Shown here one piece after another: positions 10,224 through 19,207 of a stretch of DNA of 64,000 bases. A program made the position numbers and the translations under genes. Origin of the DNA: Stenotrophomonas humi (GTDB lineage Bacteria; Pseudomonadota; Gammaproteobacteria; Xanthomonadales; Xanthomonadaceae); contig NZ_LDJI01000012.1 in the NCBI RefSeq assembly GCF_001431415.1, positions 1 to 64,000 of the forward strand. The letters are read 5' to 3'. A model generated the notes under the pieces. The model did not search any database. It worked only from the letters and a program-made list of their open reading frames with translations, and was not told where the DNA came from. The first letter of the stretch is position 1. Each line of letters starts with the position of its first letter.

Positions 10224-10664
10224 TCAGGAGAACCGCGGTGGCCCGCGTGCCGGATGTGCCGGCCAGCGCAGGCTGGTTGGCAGGTGAACGGTGCGCGGAG
10301 AGTCGGGCGCAAGCCGATACAGCAGCGGCGCCAACACCAGCAGAACCGCCAGCCACGGCAGCAGGCGCGAGGCCATGGTGCAGTAATCGCAGGCTTCGCC
10401 ATGTGCGGCATGCGGATCGGTCGGCATCCGCGGCCCGTTGGTCTCCGCCACCGCAGCCGCCATATGCCGCGCATGTTCCTCGGCACTCATGCCGTGATGA
10501 CCCGCATGCCCGCTATTCGTCGCCGCAGGCGCACTTTCCATCATCGCCGCATGCTGCGCATGGCCGGCCTGCACCCAGCGGCTGACCACCGGCGCCACCG
10601 CCATCAGCAATGCAGCGACGAATGCCAGCAGGAGCAGGAACGATTGGAGACGGGCGGAACGCAT
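10224..10664 (-). CDS. DUF2946-type His/Met-rich membrane protein
   Basis: 146 residues with an N-terminal hydrophobic helix (about 7-28), a His/Met-rich middle (AQHAAMMES, SGHAGHHGMSAEEHARHM), a DYCTM motif near residue 92 and a second hydrophobic helix (LLPWLAVLLVLAPLLY). The HGxxCxYC-like core and length fit DUF2946, a family commonly found next to copper-resistance and TonB receptor genes. The His/Met stretch probably binds Cu in the periplasm. No good Shine-Dalgarno is visible before the ATG, so the start is the least certain part. Confidence 0.72.
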   Translation of the reverse strand: MRSARLQSFLLLLAFVAALLMAVAPVVSRWVQAGHAQHAAMMESAPAATNSGHAGHHGMSAEEHARHMAAAVAETNGPRMPTDPHAAHGEACDYCTMASRLLPWLAVLLVLAPLLYRLAPDSPRTVHLPTSLRWPAHPARGPPRFS

Positions 10665-10678
10665 GACCGCGCAATTCT

Positions 10679-10708
10679 ATCGGGGCGAGGTCATCGCCCC
10701 GCCCCGAT
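10679..10708 (-). terminator. Hairpin between the alpha/beta hydrolase and DUF2946 genes
   Basis: Perfect 9-base arms ATCGGGGCG (10679-10687) and CGCCCCGAT (10700-10708), 75 bases past the hydrolase stop and 15 bases before the DUF2946 start. There is no clear U tract. It could terminate the hydrolase transcript or sit in the control region of the copper genes. Confidence 0.4.
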
Positions 10709-10782
10709 GAGGTGCGACCGTTTGACGCATGACGTGGAAATCGAAGCCGGCAGCACACAGGAACGCCATCTCCCTGCACGCG

Positions 10783-11484
10783 TCATCGCAACCAACGGTT
10801 CTCACGCGCCACACGCTTCACTATCTGCGCACAATCCACCGCAGCAGCCTGCAGCAACAGGTGCGGACCGGCGACATCAACCACGGTGCAGGACTCGATT
10901 GACGAAGCGACGGAACGGCATGCCGATGATGACAACAACCGATCGCCGACCGCTCTCAGATAGAGCGTGGGAAGCTTCACCCTAGCCAACAGCCCGGAAA
11001 CATCTACTCGCATCGCGAGACCTGCACGGTGCCGCAACACCTTCGGGCTGACCCTCATCAACGCATGACGCAGGCCCTCTTCAAGCGCAGGCGAATTCCA
11101 TTGTCCGAGCAGCATCCAGGTCATCATGCTCAGCGGCACGCTCCGTACCGGCAATAACGACGCCATCGGCGCGACCCATCCCGACAGGGGAACCGGCGCT
11201 TTGGCGAAAGTCGTGGAGAGAATCAGACCCACCATGTTGGCCGGCGGATCGGCCGCAATGGAGATCGCCAGCGGCCCGGAGAAGGATTCGCCCAGCACAA
11301 CGACCGGGTTGGCGGCGGGAAATACATCGCGAACCCGCCGCTCCAGCGCGGCGTAGTCGAGCATCTCATCGACGGGGTAGCGCATCACGTGCACTGCATC
11401 GAATACATCACCCAGCGCAGCGATGAACGCAGCGTGCAACGTCGCTGTGCCATCCAGGCCGGGAAGAATGACGAGGTCGGTCAC
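10783..11484 (-). CDS. Alpha/beta-hydrolase fold protein
   Basis: Small serine hydrolase of unknown substrate. Starting at the GTG at 11484, which has GGGAG six bases upstream, gives a 233-residue protein beginning VTDLVILPGLDG, with an oxyanion-type PGLDGT loop near residue 8. The triad is readable: Ser67 in GESFSG, Asp181 in AVGDRLL, His208 in GPHLLLQ. A longer in-frame ATG at 11613 would add an Arg/His-rich leader with no fold signature. Base composition here is less GC-rich than the neighbours. No partner gene indicates a pathway. Confidence 0.8.
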   Translation of the reverse strand: MTDLVILPGLDGTATLHAAFIAALGDVFDAVHVMRYPVDEMLDYAALERRVRDVFPAANPVVVLGESFSGPLAISIAADPPANMVGLILSTTFAKAPVPLSGWVAPMASLLPVRSVPLSMMTWMLLGQWNSPALEEGLRHALMRVSPKVLRHRAGLAMRVDVSGLLARVKLPTLYLRAVGDRLLSSSACRSVASSIESCTVVDVAGPHLLLQAAAVDCAQIVKRVARENRWLR

Positions 11485-11698
11485 GGCGATCTCCCACCGC
11501 AAGCGTCTGAGCGTGCAATCACCGCGATGCATACACCTTTCATCGACATGCATGGGCCCACGGAGGTCCGGGAGAGTATGTGTATGAATGATTGCCGCGG
11601 GAATGCGAACCAATCAAACGCCGGCATCTTCCACATGTCGACTCTGGAAACCGCTTCCGCAGCAGAAAACGGCAGCGCGCAAACGCGGCCATCCTTAA

Positions 11699-11998
11699 TC
11701 AATCATCATTCTGATAGAAGGCGTAGCAACCAGAATCGCGCTGAAAGAACTCCGCAAGGAAGCCCACCTTCCATACATCTTCAATCAGCAATCTTGGCAA
11801 CGAACCCGTGTTTGCTTCTGCATAGGCTCCCCCGGGCTGCCACTCGGAAAGCACCCTCCGTTTGGCGAGAGTGCCCGCCTCTTCCACACTCCTCGCATGG
11901 ACCTGCCGCGTGGTGAAGAAGCCAACGATGCTCACAGACCGGTCCTCCATCGGCAAGCAGATCCCCGAACCCGAAAGCCGTACCCGGAAACAAGCCAT
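11699..11998 (-). CDS. Small conserved hypothetical protein cotranscribed with cysB
   Basis: 99 residues, starting 15 bases after the cysB stop with CGAGG 8 bases before the ATG, so probably in the cysB transcript. It has the layout of a small family I recall from Xanthomonadaceae: an N-terminal FRVRLSGSGI strand, a GFFTTRQVHA motif followed by EEAGTLAKRRVLSEW, and a C-terminal FFQRDSGCYAFY. It has no signal peptide or membrane helix. Function is unknown; a link to sulfur control would rest only on position. Confidence 0.65.
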   Translation of the reverse strand: MACFRVRLSGSGICLPMEDRSVSIVGFFTTRQVHARSVEEAGTLAKRRVLSEWQPGGAYAEANTGSLPRLLIEDVWKVGFLAEFFQRDSGCYAFYQNDD

Positions 11999-12013
11999 GC
12001 AGAGTGCCTCGAC

Positions 12014-12997
12014 TCAGCTGGTAATCGTCTGCGTCAACGATTCCCACGTCGGCGGCACTGGCCAGTTCGCTTCCTGGTTGCCATCGAGCACGCGGCGCAG
12101 GTCGCGCTTGTCGATCTGCGGTGCCAGTACATGCACCAGTTCCAGTGCGTAGTCGCGCAGCACCCGGTCACGTGGCAGGACCGCCCAGGCGATGCACTCG
12201 GGAATCGCAGCGGGCGCCGGCCACGCACGCAGGTCGGTGTCGTTGCCGCTGACTGCCATTTCCGCCAGCAGGCCCACGCCGAGCCCCGCGCGTACATAGG
12301 TTTTGATCAGGTCCGCATCCAGCGCGGTCAGCGCCAGGTCCGGCTCCAGCTGCTGCGCGGCAAACGCGCGCCGCAGCGATGAACTCGCGCGCGTGGAGGA
12401 TTCGTAACTGATCAGCGGGTGCTCGGCCAGCGCCGCCATGTCCGGGGTTTTGCCGGCGCGGTCCAGCGGGTGTCCCTTGGGCACCAGCACCAGCCGTCGC
12501 CAACGGTACAGCGGAACCGCGATGCCGGTGGTCGGCTCGCTGCCTGCGGTACTGATGATGGCGATGTCTGCATCGCCCTGGCTCAACAGATCCAGTGCAT
12601 CGCTTTCGGCGGCCTGCTGCAGGTGCACGCTGACCTGCGGATACGCCAACTTGATGCGCGCCACTGCCGGCGGCAGCACGAAGCGTGCCTGTGTATGGGT
12701 GGTGGTCAGGATCAACTGACCATGGCTTTCGCGACGCTGGTTGGCGGCATAGGTGCGGATGTTGTTGGCTTCGGCCAGTACAGCGCGCGCGCGGGCAATG
12801 ACTTCCTCACCAGCCGGCGTCACCGTTTCCAGGCTGCGGCCCTTGCGCACGAACAGCAGGAAGCCCAGTTCGTCCTCCAGCTGTTTGAGCTGCTTGGACA
12901 ACCCCGGCTGGGTGGCATGCACCCGTGTCGCGGCGAGCGTGATGTTGAGCTCGGCGTCGGCGATGGCAACGAGGTAGCGCAGTTGGGTCAGGGTCAT
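12014..12997 (-). CDS. cysB: LysR-type regulator of the cysteine regulon (CysB family)
   Basis: 327-residue activator of sulfate assimilation genes, in Enterobacteria responding to N-acetylserine and antagonised by sulfide. The N-terminal winged HTH (about 1-60) starts [18 protein letters not shown] and includes [18 protein letters not shown]. The substrate domain opens with [16 protein letters not shown], characteristic of CysB/Cbl rather than other LysR proteins. At 327 residues it matches E. coli CysB (324). It diverges from cysG-cysK. The cysD/cysJ cluster 9 kb away is the other expected target. Confidence 0.93.
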   Translation of the reverse strand: MTLTQLRYLVAIADAELNITLAATRVHATQPGLSKQLKQLEDELGFLLFVRKGRSLETVTPAGEEVIARARAVLAEANNIRTYAANQRRESHGQLILTTTHTQARFVLPPAVARIKLAYPQVSVHLQQAAESDALDLLSQGDADIAIISTAGSEPTTGIAVPLYRWRRLVLVPKGHPLDRAGKTPDMAALAEHPLISYESSTRASSSLRRAFAAQQLEPDLALTALDADLIKTYVRAGLGVGLLAEMAVSGNDTDLRAWPAPAAIPECIAWAVLPRDRVLRDYALELVHVLAPQIDKRDLRRVLDGNQEANWPVPPTWESLTQTITS

Positions 12998-13065
12998 TGC
13001 GGCGTCATCGGAAAACGTCGAAAGGAGGTGTCGGCTGACTGTAGGTCAAATCGCCGTTCGTTCTT

Positions 13066-13080
13066 ATAACCGAAAGTTAT
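13066..13080. promoter_or_regulatory. ATAAC-GTTAT dyad between cysB and cysG
   Basis: Perfect inverted repeat ATAAC (13066-13070), CGAAA, GTTAT (13076-13080), inside the only AT-rich stretch of the 166-base divergent region. Position and the ATAA/TTAT half-sites are compatible with a LysR/CysB operator or with promoter elements of cysG, but no CysB site has been compared directly. Confidence 0.4.
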
Positions 13081-13163
13081 TTATTGCGCGACGCAAGTCA
13101 TTTCCGGGGGCCGCGAGCCCGGCGCTACGGTCAGCGGCCCTCCTCCTGAATCCGCCCACCATC

Positions 13164-14627
13164 TTGGACACCGCCTTGTTCCCCCTGTTTGCCGCCCTCA
13201 AAGGCCGGGCTGTGCTGGTGGTAGGCGGTGGCGCGGTGGCCGAGCGCAAGGTGCAGGCGCTGCTGCATGCCGGAGCCCGCCCCCGGGTCGGCTCCCCCGA
13301 GCTGTCACCCGCGCTTTCTGATCTGGCCCAGGCGCAGCACGTGCAATGGCTGCCGGGCCGGTTTGATGCGCAATGGCTGGCCGACGATATCTGGCTGGTG
13401 ATCGCCGCCACCGATGACACCGTCACCAACCGTGCCGTCGCTGAAGCCGCAGAAGCACGCCGTCTGTTCGTGAATGTGGTCGACGACGCGCAACTTTCAA
13501 CTTTCCATGTGCCGGCCGTGGTCGAACGCGGCCCGCTGCAGATCGCCATTTCCAGCGGCGGCGCGGCACCGATGGTGGCCCGCCACGTGCGTCGCCAGCT
13601 GGAACAGCTGTTCGATGGCGCCTGGGGACGTCTGGTGGAATTGATCGGCCAGCACCGCGGCAGCATCCGCAGCCGCTTTCCCGACCTGGGAACCCGCCGC
13701 CAGTTCTTCGACCGCCTGATCGAAGGCCCGTTGCTGGGCCTGCTGCGTCGCCGCCAGGACGGCGCGGCACAGGCCCTGCTGTCACAGACGATTGCCGGCC
13801 ACAGCCCCGCCGGCACCGGTTCGGTGGTGCTGGTCGGTGCCGGTTCGGGCGACCCGGGCCTGCTCACGCTCAGCGCCCTGCGCGCGCTCAACCAGGCCGA
13901 CGTGATTCTCTATGACCGTCTGGTCAGCATCGAGGTCCTGCAGCTGGCGCGGCGCGATGCCGACTACATCGAAGTCGGCAAATCCGCACAGGGCCGCAGC
14001 ACCGCGCAGGAACACATCCATGCGCTGATGCTGGAACACGCCCGCGCCGGCCGCCGCGTGGTGCGGCTCAAGGGCGGTGATGCCTTCGTGTTTGGCCGTG
14101 GCGGTGAGGAATTGCAGTTCCTGCGCGCCCATGACGTGCCGTACGAAGTCGTCCCGGGCATCACCGCCGCACTGGCCTGCGCGGCGTATGCCGGCATTCC
14201 ACTCACGCATCGCGACCACGCCCAGCAGCTGCGCCTGGTCACCGCGCACTGCAGGGATTCGATGGACACGCTGGACTGGCCTGAACTGGCCAAGGCCCGG
14301 CAGACGCTGGTGTTCTACATGGGCGTGGCCGCGCTGGAACAGATCCGGCAGCGTCTGACCAACGCCGGGCTGGCCGCCAGCACCCCCTTCGCGCTGGTCG
14401 AAAACGGCTCACGCAGCAATCAGCGTGTGGTCACCGGCCAGCTGCGCGATCTGCCCGACACCGCCCGTCAGCATCAGGTGCAGTCACCGGCCCTGCTGAT
14501 CCTGGGCGAGGTCGCGGCGCTGGCCGACGAACTGCATTGGTTCGGCAATGCCCCGCTGCATGCCTTGCCCACCGTTTCCTCACTTCCCGCAAAGACGTCG
14601 ACGGCCACACTGGCCGATGCCGCCTGA
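13164..14627 (+). CDS. cysG: Siroheme synthase (uroporphyrin-III C-methyltransferase / precorrin-2 dehydrogenase / ferrochelatase)
   Basis: Makes siroheme, the CysI prosthetic group, from uroporphyrinogen III. The 487-residue protein has an N-terminal NAD-binding dehydrogenase/ferrochelatase half ([11 protein letters not shown], about 19-29) and a C-terminal SAM methyltransferase half from about 219 ([13 protein letters not shown], then [16 protein letters not shown] and PGITAA). The start is a TTG at 13164; no ATG or GTG upstream fits, and the product begins [15 protein letters not shown] as in other CysG. It precedes cysK by 21 bases in the same transcript. Confidence 0.95.
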   Translation: MDTALFPLFAALKGRAVLVVGGGAVAERKVQALLHAGARPRVGSPELSPALSDLAQAQHVQWLPGRFDAQWLADDIWLVIAATDDTVTNRAVAEAAEARRLFVNVVDDAQLSTFHVPAVVERGPLQIAISSGGAAPMVARHVRRQLEQLFDGAWGRLVELIGQHRGSIRSRFPDLGTRRQFFDRLIEGPLLGLLRRRQDGAAQALLSQTIAGHSPAGTGSVVLVGAGSGDPGLLTLSALRALNQADVILYDRLVSIEVLQLARRDADYIEVGKSAQGRSTAQEHIHALMLEHARAGRRVVRLKGGDAFVFGRGGEELQFLRAHDVPYEVVPGITAALACAAYAGIPLTHRDHAQQLRLVTAHCRDSMDTLDWPELAKARQTLVFYMGVAALEQIRQRLTNAGLAASTPFALVENGSRSNQRVVTGQLRDLPDTARQHQVQSPALLILGEVAALADELHWFGNAPLHALPTVSSLPAKTSTATLADAA

Positions 14628-14648
14628 TTGCCTTAACCGGAGATCCCA

Positions 14649-15608
14649 ATGGCCATCTACAACAGCATCCTGGACACCATCGGCAACACCCCGGTGGTCA
14701 AGCTCAACCGTCTGGCGCCGGCAGGCGTGGATGTCTACGCCAAGGTTGAATCGTTCAACCCGGGCGGCTCGGTGAAGGACCGCCTGGCGCTGGCCATCAT
14801 CCTCGACGCCGAGAAGAAAGGCCTGCTCAAGCCCGGCGATACCATCATCGAAGCCACCTCCGGCAATACCGGCGTGGCCCTGGCCATGGTCGCCGCCGCC
14901 CGTGGCTACAAGTTCGTGGCGACGATGGTGGAAACCTTCTCGATCGAACGCCGCAAGCTGATGCGTGCCTATGGCGCCAAGGTCATCCTGACCCCGGCCG
15001 CCGAGCGTGGCACCGGCATGGTGCGCAAAGCCGCGGAACTGGCGCAGCAGCATGGCTGGTTCCTCGCCAGCCAGTTCACCAATCCCGCCAATCCGGCCTT
15101 CCATCGCCAGACCACCGCTGCCGAGATCCTGCGCGATTTCGCCGGCAAGCGCCTGGACTACTTCGTCAGTGGCTGGGGCACCGGTGGCACCCTCACCGGC
15201 GTGGGCGAAGTGCTGAAACTGGCCCGTCCCGAGACCCGCATCATCGCCACCGAGCCGGCCGGTGCCGCGCTGCTGGCTGGCAAGGAATTCACCCCGCACA
15301 AGATTCAGGGCTGGACCCCGGACTTCGTGCCGGAGGTACTCAACCGCGAGGTCTATGACGAGCTGTATTCGATCCAGGATGAGCGGGCGATCGAAACCTC
15401 GCGCCGCCTGGCCGCCGAAGAAGGCATCTTCGTTGGCATCTCCGCGGGCGCCACCGTGGCCACCGCGCTGGAAGTGGCGTCCAGGGCGCAGGCCGGTTCG
15501 GTGATCCTGGCGGTGTTGCCCGATACCGGAGAACGCTACTTCTCCACGCCGCTGTTCGCCGATATCAACGACGGTTCGGACGACGACTGGCTGGCCGGCA
15601 TTCCGTAA
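14649..15608 (+). CDS. cysK: Cysteine synthase A (O-acetylserine sulfhydrylase)
   Basis: PLP enzyme that joins sulfide to O-acetylserine, the last step of the pathway encoded in this window. It has 319 residues, with PLP Lys43 in NPGGSVKDR, the TSGNTG substrate loop and the glycine-rich GTGGTLTGVG phosphate cradle. The fold-type II sequence and length fit CysK, and the position after cysG supports it over CysM. GGAG precedes the ATG. Confidence 0.94.
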   Translation: MAIYNSILDTIGNTPVVKLNRLAPAGVDVYAKVESFNPGGSVKDRLALAIILDAEKKGLLKPGDTIIEATSGNTGVALAMVAAARGYKFVATMVETFSIERRKLMRAYGAKVILTPAAERGTGMVRKAAELAQQHGWFLASQFTNPANPAFHRQTTAAEILRDFAGKRLDYFVSGWGTGGTLTGVGEVLKLARPETRIIATEPAGAALLAGKEFTPHKIQGWTPDFVPEVLNREVYDELYSIQDERAIETSRRLAAEEGIFVGISAGATVATALEVASRAQAGSVILAVLPDTGERYFSTPLFADINDGSDDDWLAGIP

Positions 15609-15630
15609 TTCCGACTACCGGTTTTGATCC

Positions 15631-15664
15631 GCACGAAGGCCGCCACGCGCGGCCTTCGTGCTTT
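15631..15664 (+). terminator. cysK rho-independent terminator
   Basis: Perfect 13-base stem GCACGAAGGCCGC / GCGGCCTTCGTGC with a CACGC loop, followed by TTT, 22 bases after the cysK stop. Confidence 0.85.
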
Positions 15665-15777
15665 CCGTTGCTGCCAATCGCGCACGGTGAGACGCCGCAC
15701 AGTCAGGCTTTACCGACGCCGGGCGGGTGCAAGCGCCCGTCACGTTTCTCTCATACACGGCGGCGGAAGATCACAGC

Positions 15778-16353
15778 ATGAGCATCGAAGTCTGGCAGGG
15801 CGACATCACCCAATTGGCCGTTGACGCCATCGTCAACGCGGCCAACGAAACCCTGTTGGGCGGCGGCGGCGTGGATGGCGCCATCCATCGTGCAGCCGGA
15901 CCCGGCCTGCTGGCCGAATGCGAACAGCTGCCGGAGCTTCGTCCCGGTATTCGTTGCCCGACCGGCGAGGTACGCGCCACCTCTGGTCACGCATTGCCGG
16001 CCCGGCACGTGTTCCACACCGTCGGCCCGGTGTGGCGCGATGGCCGCCATGACGAAGCCGCGCTGCTGGCCAACTGTTACTGGCAATCGCTGCGACTGGC
16101 CGAACAGATGGGCCTGGAATCCATCGCCTTCCCCGCGATCAGCTGCGGCGTATATGGCTATCCCCTGCACCAAGCCGCCCACATCGCCGTCACCGAAACC
16201 GTCACCTGGCAGAAGAGCCACGCACGCCCGTTACGGATCATCTTGGTTGCCTACAACGCGGCAGCGTTCAAGATTTACCAGCAGGCGTTGGCGGATGCCG
16301 GCGGGACACAGAAAAGCCATTTCCTGGAAGACCTGAAACCGGCGATGGGTTGA
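15778..16353 (+). CDS. Macrodomain protein, probable O-acetyl-ADP-ribose / ADP-ribosyl hydrolase
   Basis: 191 residues starting at [12 protein letters not shown]. It has the YmdB/MacroD-type signature [18 protein letters not shown], a later [13 protein letters not shown] segment and the phosphate loop [11 protein letters not shown]. The family removes ADP-ribose from proteins or hydrolyses O-acetyl-ADP-ribose in the cytoplasm. An in-frame ATG at 15727 lies closer to the cysK terminator and adds 17 unconserved residues. It is a single gene. Confidence 0.9.
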   Translation: MSIEVWQGDITQLAVDAIVNAANETLLGGGGVDGAIHRAAGPGLLAECEQLPELRPGIRCPTGEVRATSGHALPARHVFHTVGPVWRDGRHDEAALLANCYWQSLRLAEQMGLESIAFPAISCGVYGYPLHQAAHIAVTETVTWQKSHARPLRIILVAYNAAAFKIYQQALADAGGTQKSHFLEDLKPAMG

Positions 16354-16373
16354 ACCTGTTGTTGGGTATAGGG

Positions 16374-16401
16374 CTGCAGCGTTCTTCGTCGCTGCAGTTT
16401 T
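16374..16401 (+). terminator. Macrodomain gene terminator
   Basis: CTGCAGCG (16374-16381) and CGCTGCAG (16390-16397) followed by TTTT, 20 bases past the stop. Immediately after it, 16410-16447 carries a CCCTCCC...GGGAGGG inverted repeat of a type seen again near 60106. Confidence 0.75.
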
Positions 16402-16542
16402 GACGTTCGCCCTCCCCAACCTTCCCTTCCCTACGGCAAAGGGAGGGTGTGGCTGTGCATGAACGGCCTGATTGCAGCGAAAGCGGCGGACGGGGTCGGG
16501 GAGGAGCAGCTCTTCAGCTCGAAAAATCAGCGCTCCCAAGCC

Positions 16543-17871
16543 TCAAACCTCACCCCCAACCCCATAAACCCACATCTCAAAAAACGGCTGCAATGAACGT
16601 CCCGCCGCCGCTTCCATTGCCTGCTGGAAATCCGCGCTGACCACGGAGCGGCCGTCATGGGCCTGCGTATAGGCCCGCAGCCCCCGCCAGAACACCTCAT
16701 CGCCCAGTTCCTGACGCAGCAGATGCAAGACCAGGGCTCCCTTCTGGTACACCACGGTGCGGTCATCCGCCGAGGGCTTGTTCCAATCCGGGAAAACCAG
16801 CGCACGATCCGTGCCCTTTTCCCGCAACGCCAATACGCGGGTACGCCACCCCGTCACCATCTGCTGGTAAGCCTCCTCGCCCTGGGCATGCTGCAACCAC
16901 GCCGCTGTCATGAAATTGGCGAACCCCTCGTTGAGCCAGAAGTGCTCCCAACCCGCGCAGGTCACCCGGTTGCCCCACCATTGGTGCGCCGCCTCATGCG
17001 CCATCAGACCCAACTGGGTGGGATCGTCCAGCACGCGCTCTCCATAGGTTTCCGACATCAGCGACAGGCCTGCCATTTCCTGGCCGATGGTGCGTGCCAC
17101 CAAGGCCTGTTGGTAATCGCCTTCATAGGCAAGCCCGGCGCGGCCGGCGAAGAAATCCAGCATATCGCCAGTGGCGGCGAACACCTGACGCAGTTCCGGC
17201 GGGGAACGGTCCACGGCGTAGTAGTGCAACCGGTTGCGACCGTGCGACTGCACCGCGTGCTGGTACGGACCGGCCGCGAAACCATAGACATAGCCCGGCA
17301 TTGCCGTGCGCAGGTGCCAACGGTGCTCGACGCGGCCATCCTCCAGCCGCCGCGAAGGCAATGCCTGCCCCACTGCGGTTGCCTGAAGCTGCTTTGGCAG
17401 GCGCAAGGCCAGTTCCAGCGTGGCGCGCTCGTCCGGCGCATCCACCGATGGCATCCACTGGCTGGTGGAAAAGATCGTGTAGACCTCGTTGCGCTCGGCA
17501 GCGAACTCCAGGCCATGTCCGGGCTTGCCGTGGTAACGCAGGGTCACACGGGTTTCGGCGCCGGCGCGCAGCGGTTCGGACAACGTGACGGAGAGCTTTC
17601 CATCCGCGCGTTCGAACGCCAATGCCTTGCCGTTCTGCGTGGCCGAATCGATCACCAGCTCGCCGCTGTCCAGCAGCAACCGCGGCAGCGGTGCCTCATC
17701 GGCGCGGAAGCGCAGTGTTGCTTCACCACGCACCTCGCCCGCAGGAATATCGAGGTCCAGCGTGGCAGCGTAATGCAGGACATCGAAGCCCCGCGTCGAC
17801 GCGGCAAATACCGGCGTCGCCAGCGCCATTGTCACGACCATGCACAATCCGCGATTGATCTTCCCTCGCAT
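16543..17871 (-). CDS. Short secreted M1-family aminopeptidase
   Basis: Zinc metallopeptidase, 442 residues from the ATG at 17871, which starts a clean signal peptide ending in PVFA|A. The frame is open to 18090, but the extra region is Arg-rich and precedes the signal peptide. The zinc site is H292-EAA-H296 with Glu315 in WLNEGF, the HEXXH-18-E spacing of M1. The upstream QEMAGLSLM takes the place of the GAMEN exopeptidase loop. It has the N-terminal beta domain and the catalytic domain but lacks the long helical C-terminal domain of PepN. It probably acts in the periplasm on peptides; specificity is unknown. Confidence 0.87.
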   Translation of the reverse strand: MRGKINRGLCMVVTMALATPVFAASTRGFDVLHYAATLDLDIPAGEVRGEATLRFRADEAPLPRLLLDSGELVIDSATQNGKALAFERADGKLSVTLSEPLRAGAETRVTLRYHGKPGHGLEFAAERNEVYTIFSTSQWMPSVDAPDERATLELALRLPKQLQATAVGQALPSRRLEDGRVEHRWHLRTAMPGYVYGFAAGPYQHAVQSHGRNRLHYYAVDRSPPELRQVFAATGDMLDFFAGRAGLAYEGDYQQALVARTIGQEMAGLSLMSETYGERVLDDPTQLGLMAHEAAHQWWGNRVTCAGWEHFWLNEGFANFMTAAWLQHAQGEEAYQQMVTGWRTRVLALREKGTDRALVFPDWNKPSADDRTVVYQKGALVLHLLRQELGDEVFWRGLRAYTQAHDGRSVVSADFQQAMEAAAGRSLQPFFEMWVYGVGGEV

Positions 17872-18099
17872 CGGGCTGCCTTGAACGGAAACACAGATTG
17901 TAGGCCTGTCGATCCGCCGACCAGCAGCCAGACATTCCCTTGCGTCCCCCTTTGCAGGCCGAAAAACCACCCCGCGCCTCCGTCGCGCAATCCTGCCGGG
18001 GCCGCGCCGTGTCTCTTCACGGTCCATGCGGTGACGGAATGGAGTGCCTGCCCCGCCGCTTGCACCATTCCGATGGTGAGCTCGCGACACACGGACCAG

Positions 18100-18121
18100 C
18101 CCCCCCCCCCCAAAAAAAAAA
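18100..18121. repeat. C12-A10 homopolymer tract
   Basis: Twelve C (18100-18111) followed by ten A (18112-18121) in the 297-base gap between the peptidase start and the aldolase stop. The A run is the U tract of the aldolase terminator on the minus strand. The adjoining C run is unexplained and prone to slippage and sequencing error. Confidence 0.9.
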
Positions 18122-18142
18122 CGCCGGCACGAGGCCGGCGTT
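18112..18142 (-). terminator. Aldolase rho-independent terminator
   Basis: On the minus strand a 9-base stem, AACGCCGGC / GCCGGCGTT (18142-18134 with 18128-18120), has a CTCGT loop and runs into ten U residues. It is 27 bases past the stop of the class I aldolase gene. Confidence 0.9.
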
Positions 18143-18168
18143 CTTCATGCGTTACGCAGGTTGGCGTA

Positions 18169-19173
18169 TCAGCCTTCCCACTTGCCCAGTGCGGCCAGGC
18201 CGTTTTCCTTGGCACGCTCGTACACGGTCTTCTGTGCGGCAGCGTAGTTGCCCTTGACGTCCTTGGCCCACAGCTTCAGTGCGGCCTGCTGCATGGCGCG
18301 GCCGTAGGAGAAGCTCAGCGGCCACGGCAGGTTGCCCATCTGGTTCATGGCGTTGAGGTGAGCGGTGGACTGCTCGTCGGTCTGGCCACCGGACAGGAAC
18401 ACGATGCCCGGCAGGATCGCCGGCACGGTCGACTTCAGGCACATCACGGTCGACTCAGCCACTTCTTCCACGTCAACCTGCTCGTCGCAGCGCTTGCCCG
18501 GGATGACCATCGAAGCCTTCAGGATGGTGCCTTCGAGCACCACGTTCTGCTGGTACAGGGCGTCGAACAGCGAACGCAGGGTGGCTTCGGTGACTTCGTA
18601 GCAGGTCTCGATGTCGTGGTCGCCGTCCATGATCACTTCCGGCTCGACCATCGGCACCAGGCCGCATTCCTGGCACAGCGCCGCATAACGGGCCAGCGCG
18701 TGCGCGTTGGATTCGATGCAGGTGCCCGACGGAATGCTCTCGCCGATGTTGATCACCGCGCGCCACTTGGCGAAACGGGCACCGAGCTTGTAGTACTCCT
18801 GCAGGCGCTCACGCAGGCCGTCCAGGCCTTCGGTCACCAGCTCTTCGGGGCAACCGGCCAGCGGGTGCGCACCCTTGTCGACCTTGATGCCCGGAATCAT
18901 GCCGTTGTCGGTCATGTACTTGGCGAACGGCACCCCGTCCTTGGTCGACTGGCGGATGGTTTCGTCGTACAGGATCGCGCCGGAAATGTGCTCGTTGAGC
19001 TTGGGCGTGGTCAGCAGCAGCTCGCGGTAGGCACGACGATTCTCTTCCGTGTTCTCGATGCCGACGCTGGCAAAGCGCTTGGCAATCGTGCCGGTGGATT
19101 CGTCAATGGCGATGATGCCCTTGCCCGGGGCGACCATTGCCTGGGCGGTTTCAGCCAGCAGTTCGATGCTCAT
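18169..19173 (-). CDS. Fructose-bisphosphate aldolase, class I
   Basis: Schiff-base aldolase of the eukaryotic-like type, 334 residues, cleaving fructose 1,6-bisphosphate to GAP and DHAP without metal. The Schiff-base Lys219 is in LEGTILKAS, with other active-site segments AIDESTGTI (22-30), GIKVDKG (95-101) and KWRAV (137-141). Many proteobacteria use class II instead, so this choice is a lineage trait of Xanthomonadaceae. It lies 160 bases after pyk, with its own TATAAT promoter element and terminator. Confidence 0.95.
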   Translation of the reverse strand: MSIELLAETAQAMVAPGKGIIAIDESTGTIAKRFASVGIENTEENRRAYRELLLTTPKLNEHISGAILYDETIRQSTKDGVPFAKYMTDNGMIPGIKVDKGAHPLAGCPEELVTEGLDGLRERLQEYYKLGARFAKWRAVINIGESIPSGTCIESNAHALARYAALCQECGLVPMVEPEVIMDGDHDIETCYEVTEATLRSLFDALYQQNVVLEGTILKASMVIPGKRCDEQVDVEEVAESTVMCLKSTVPAILPGIVFLSGGQTDEQSTAHLNAMNQMGNLPWPLSFSYGRAMQQAALKLWAKDVKGNYAAAQKTVYERAKENGLAALGKWEG

Positions 19174-19207
19174 GAGATTCCTGTAACCAAGGTGCGGGAA
19201 AAACGGG

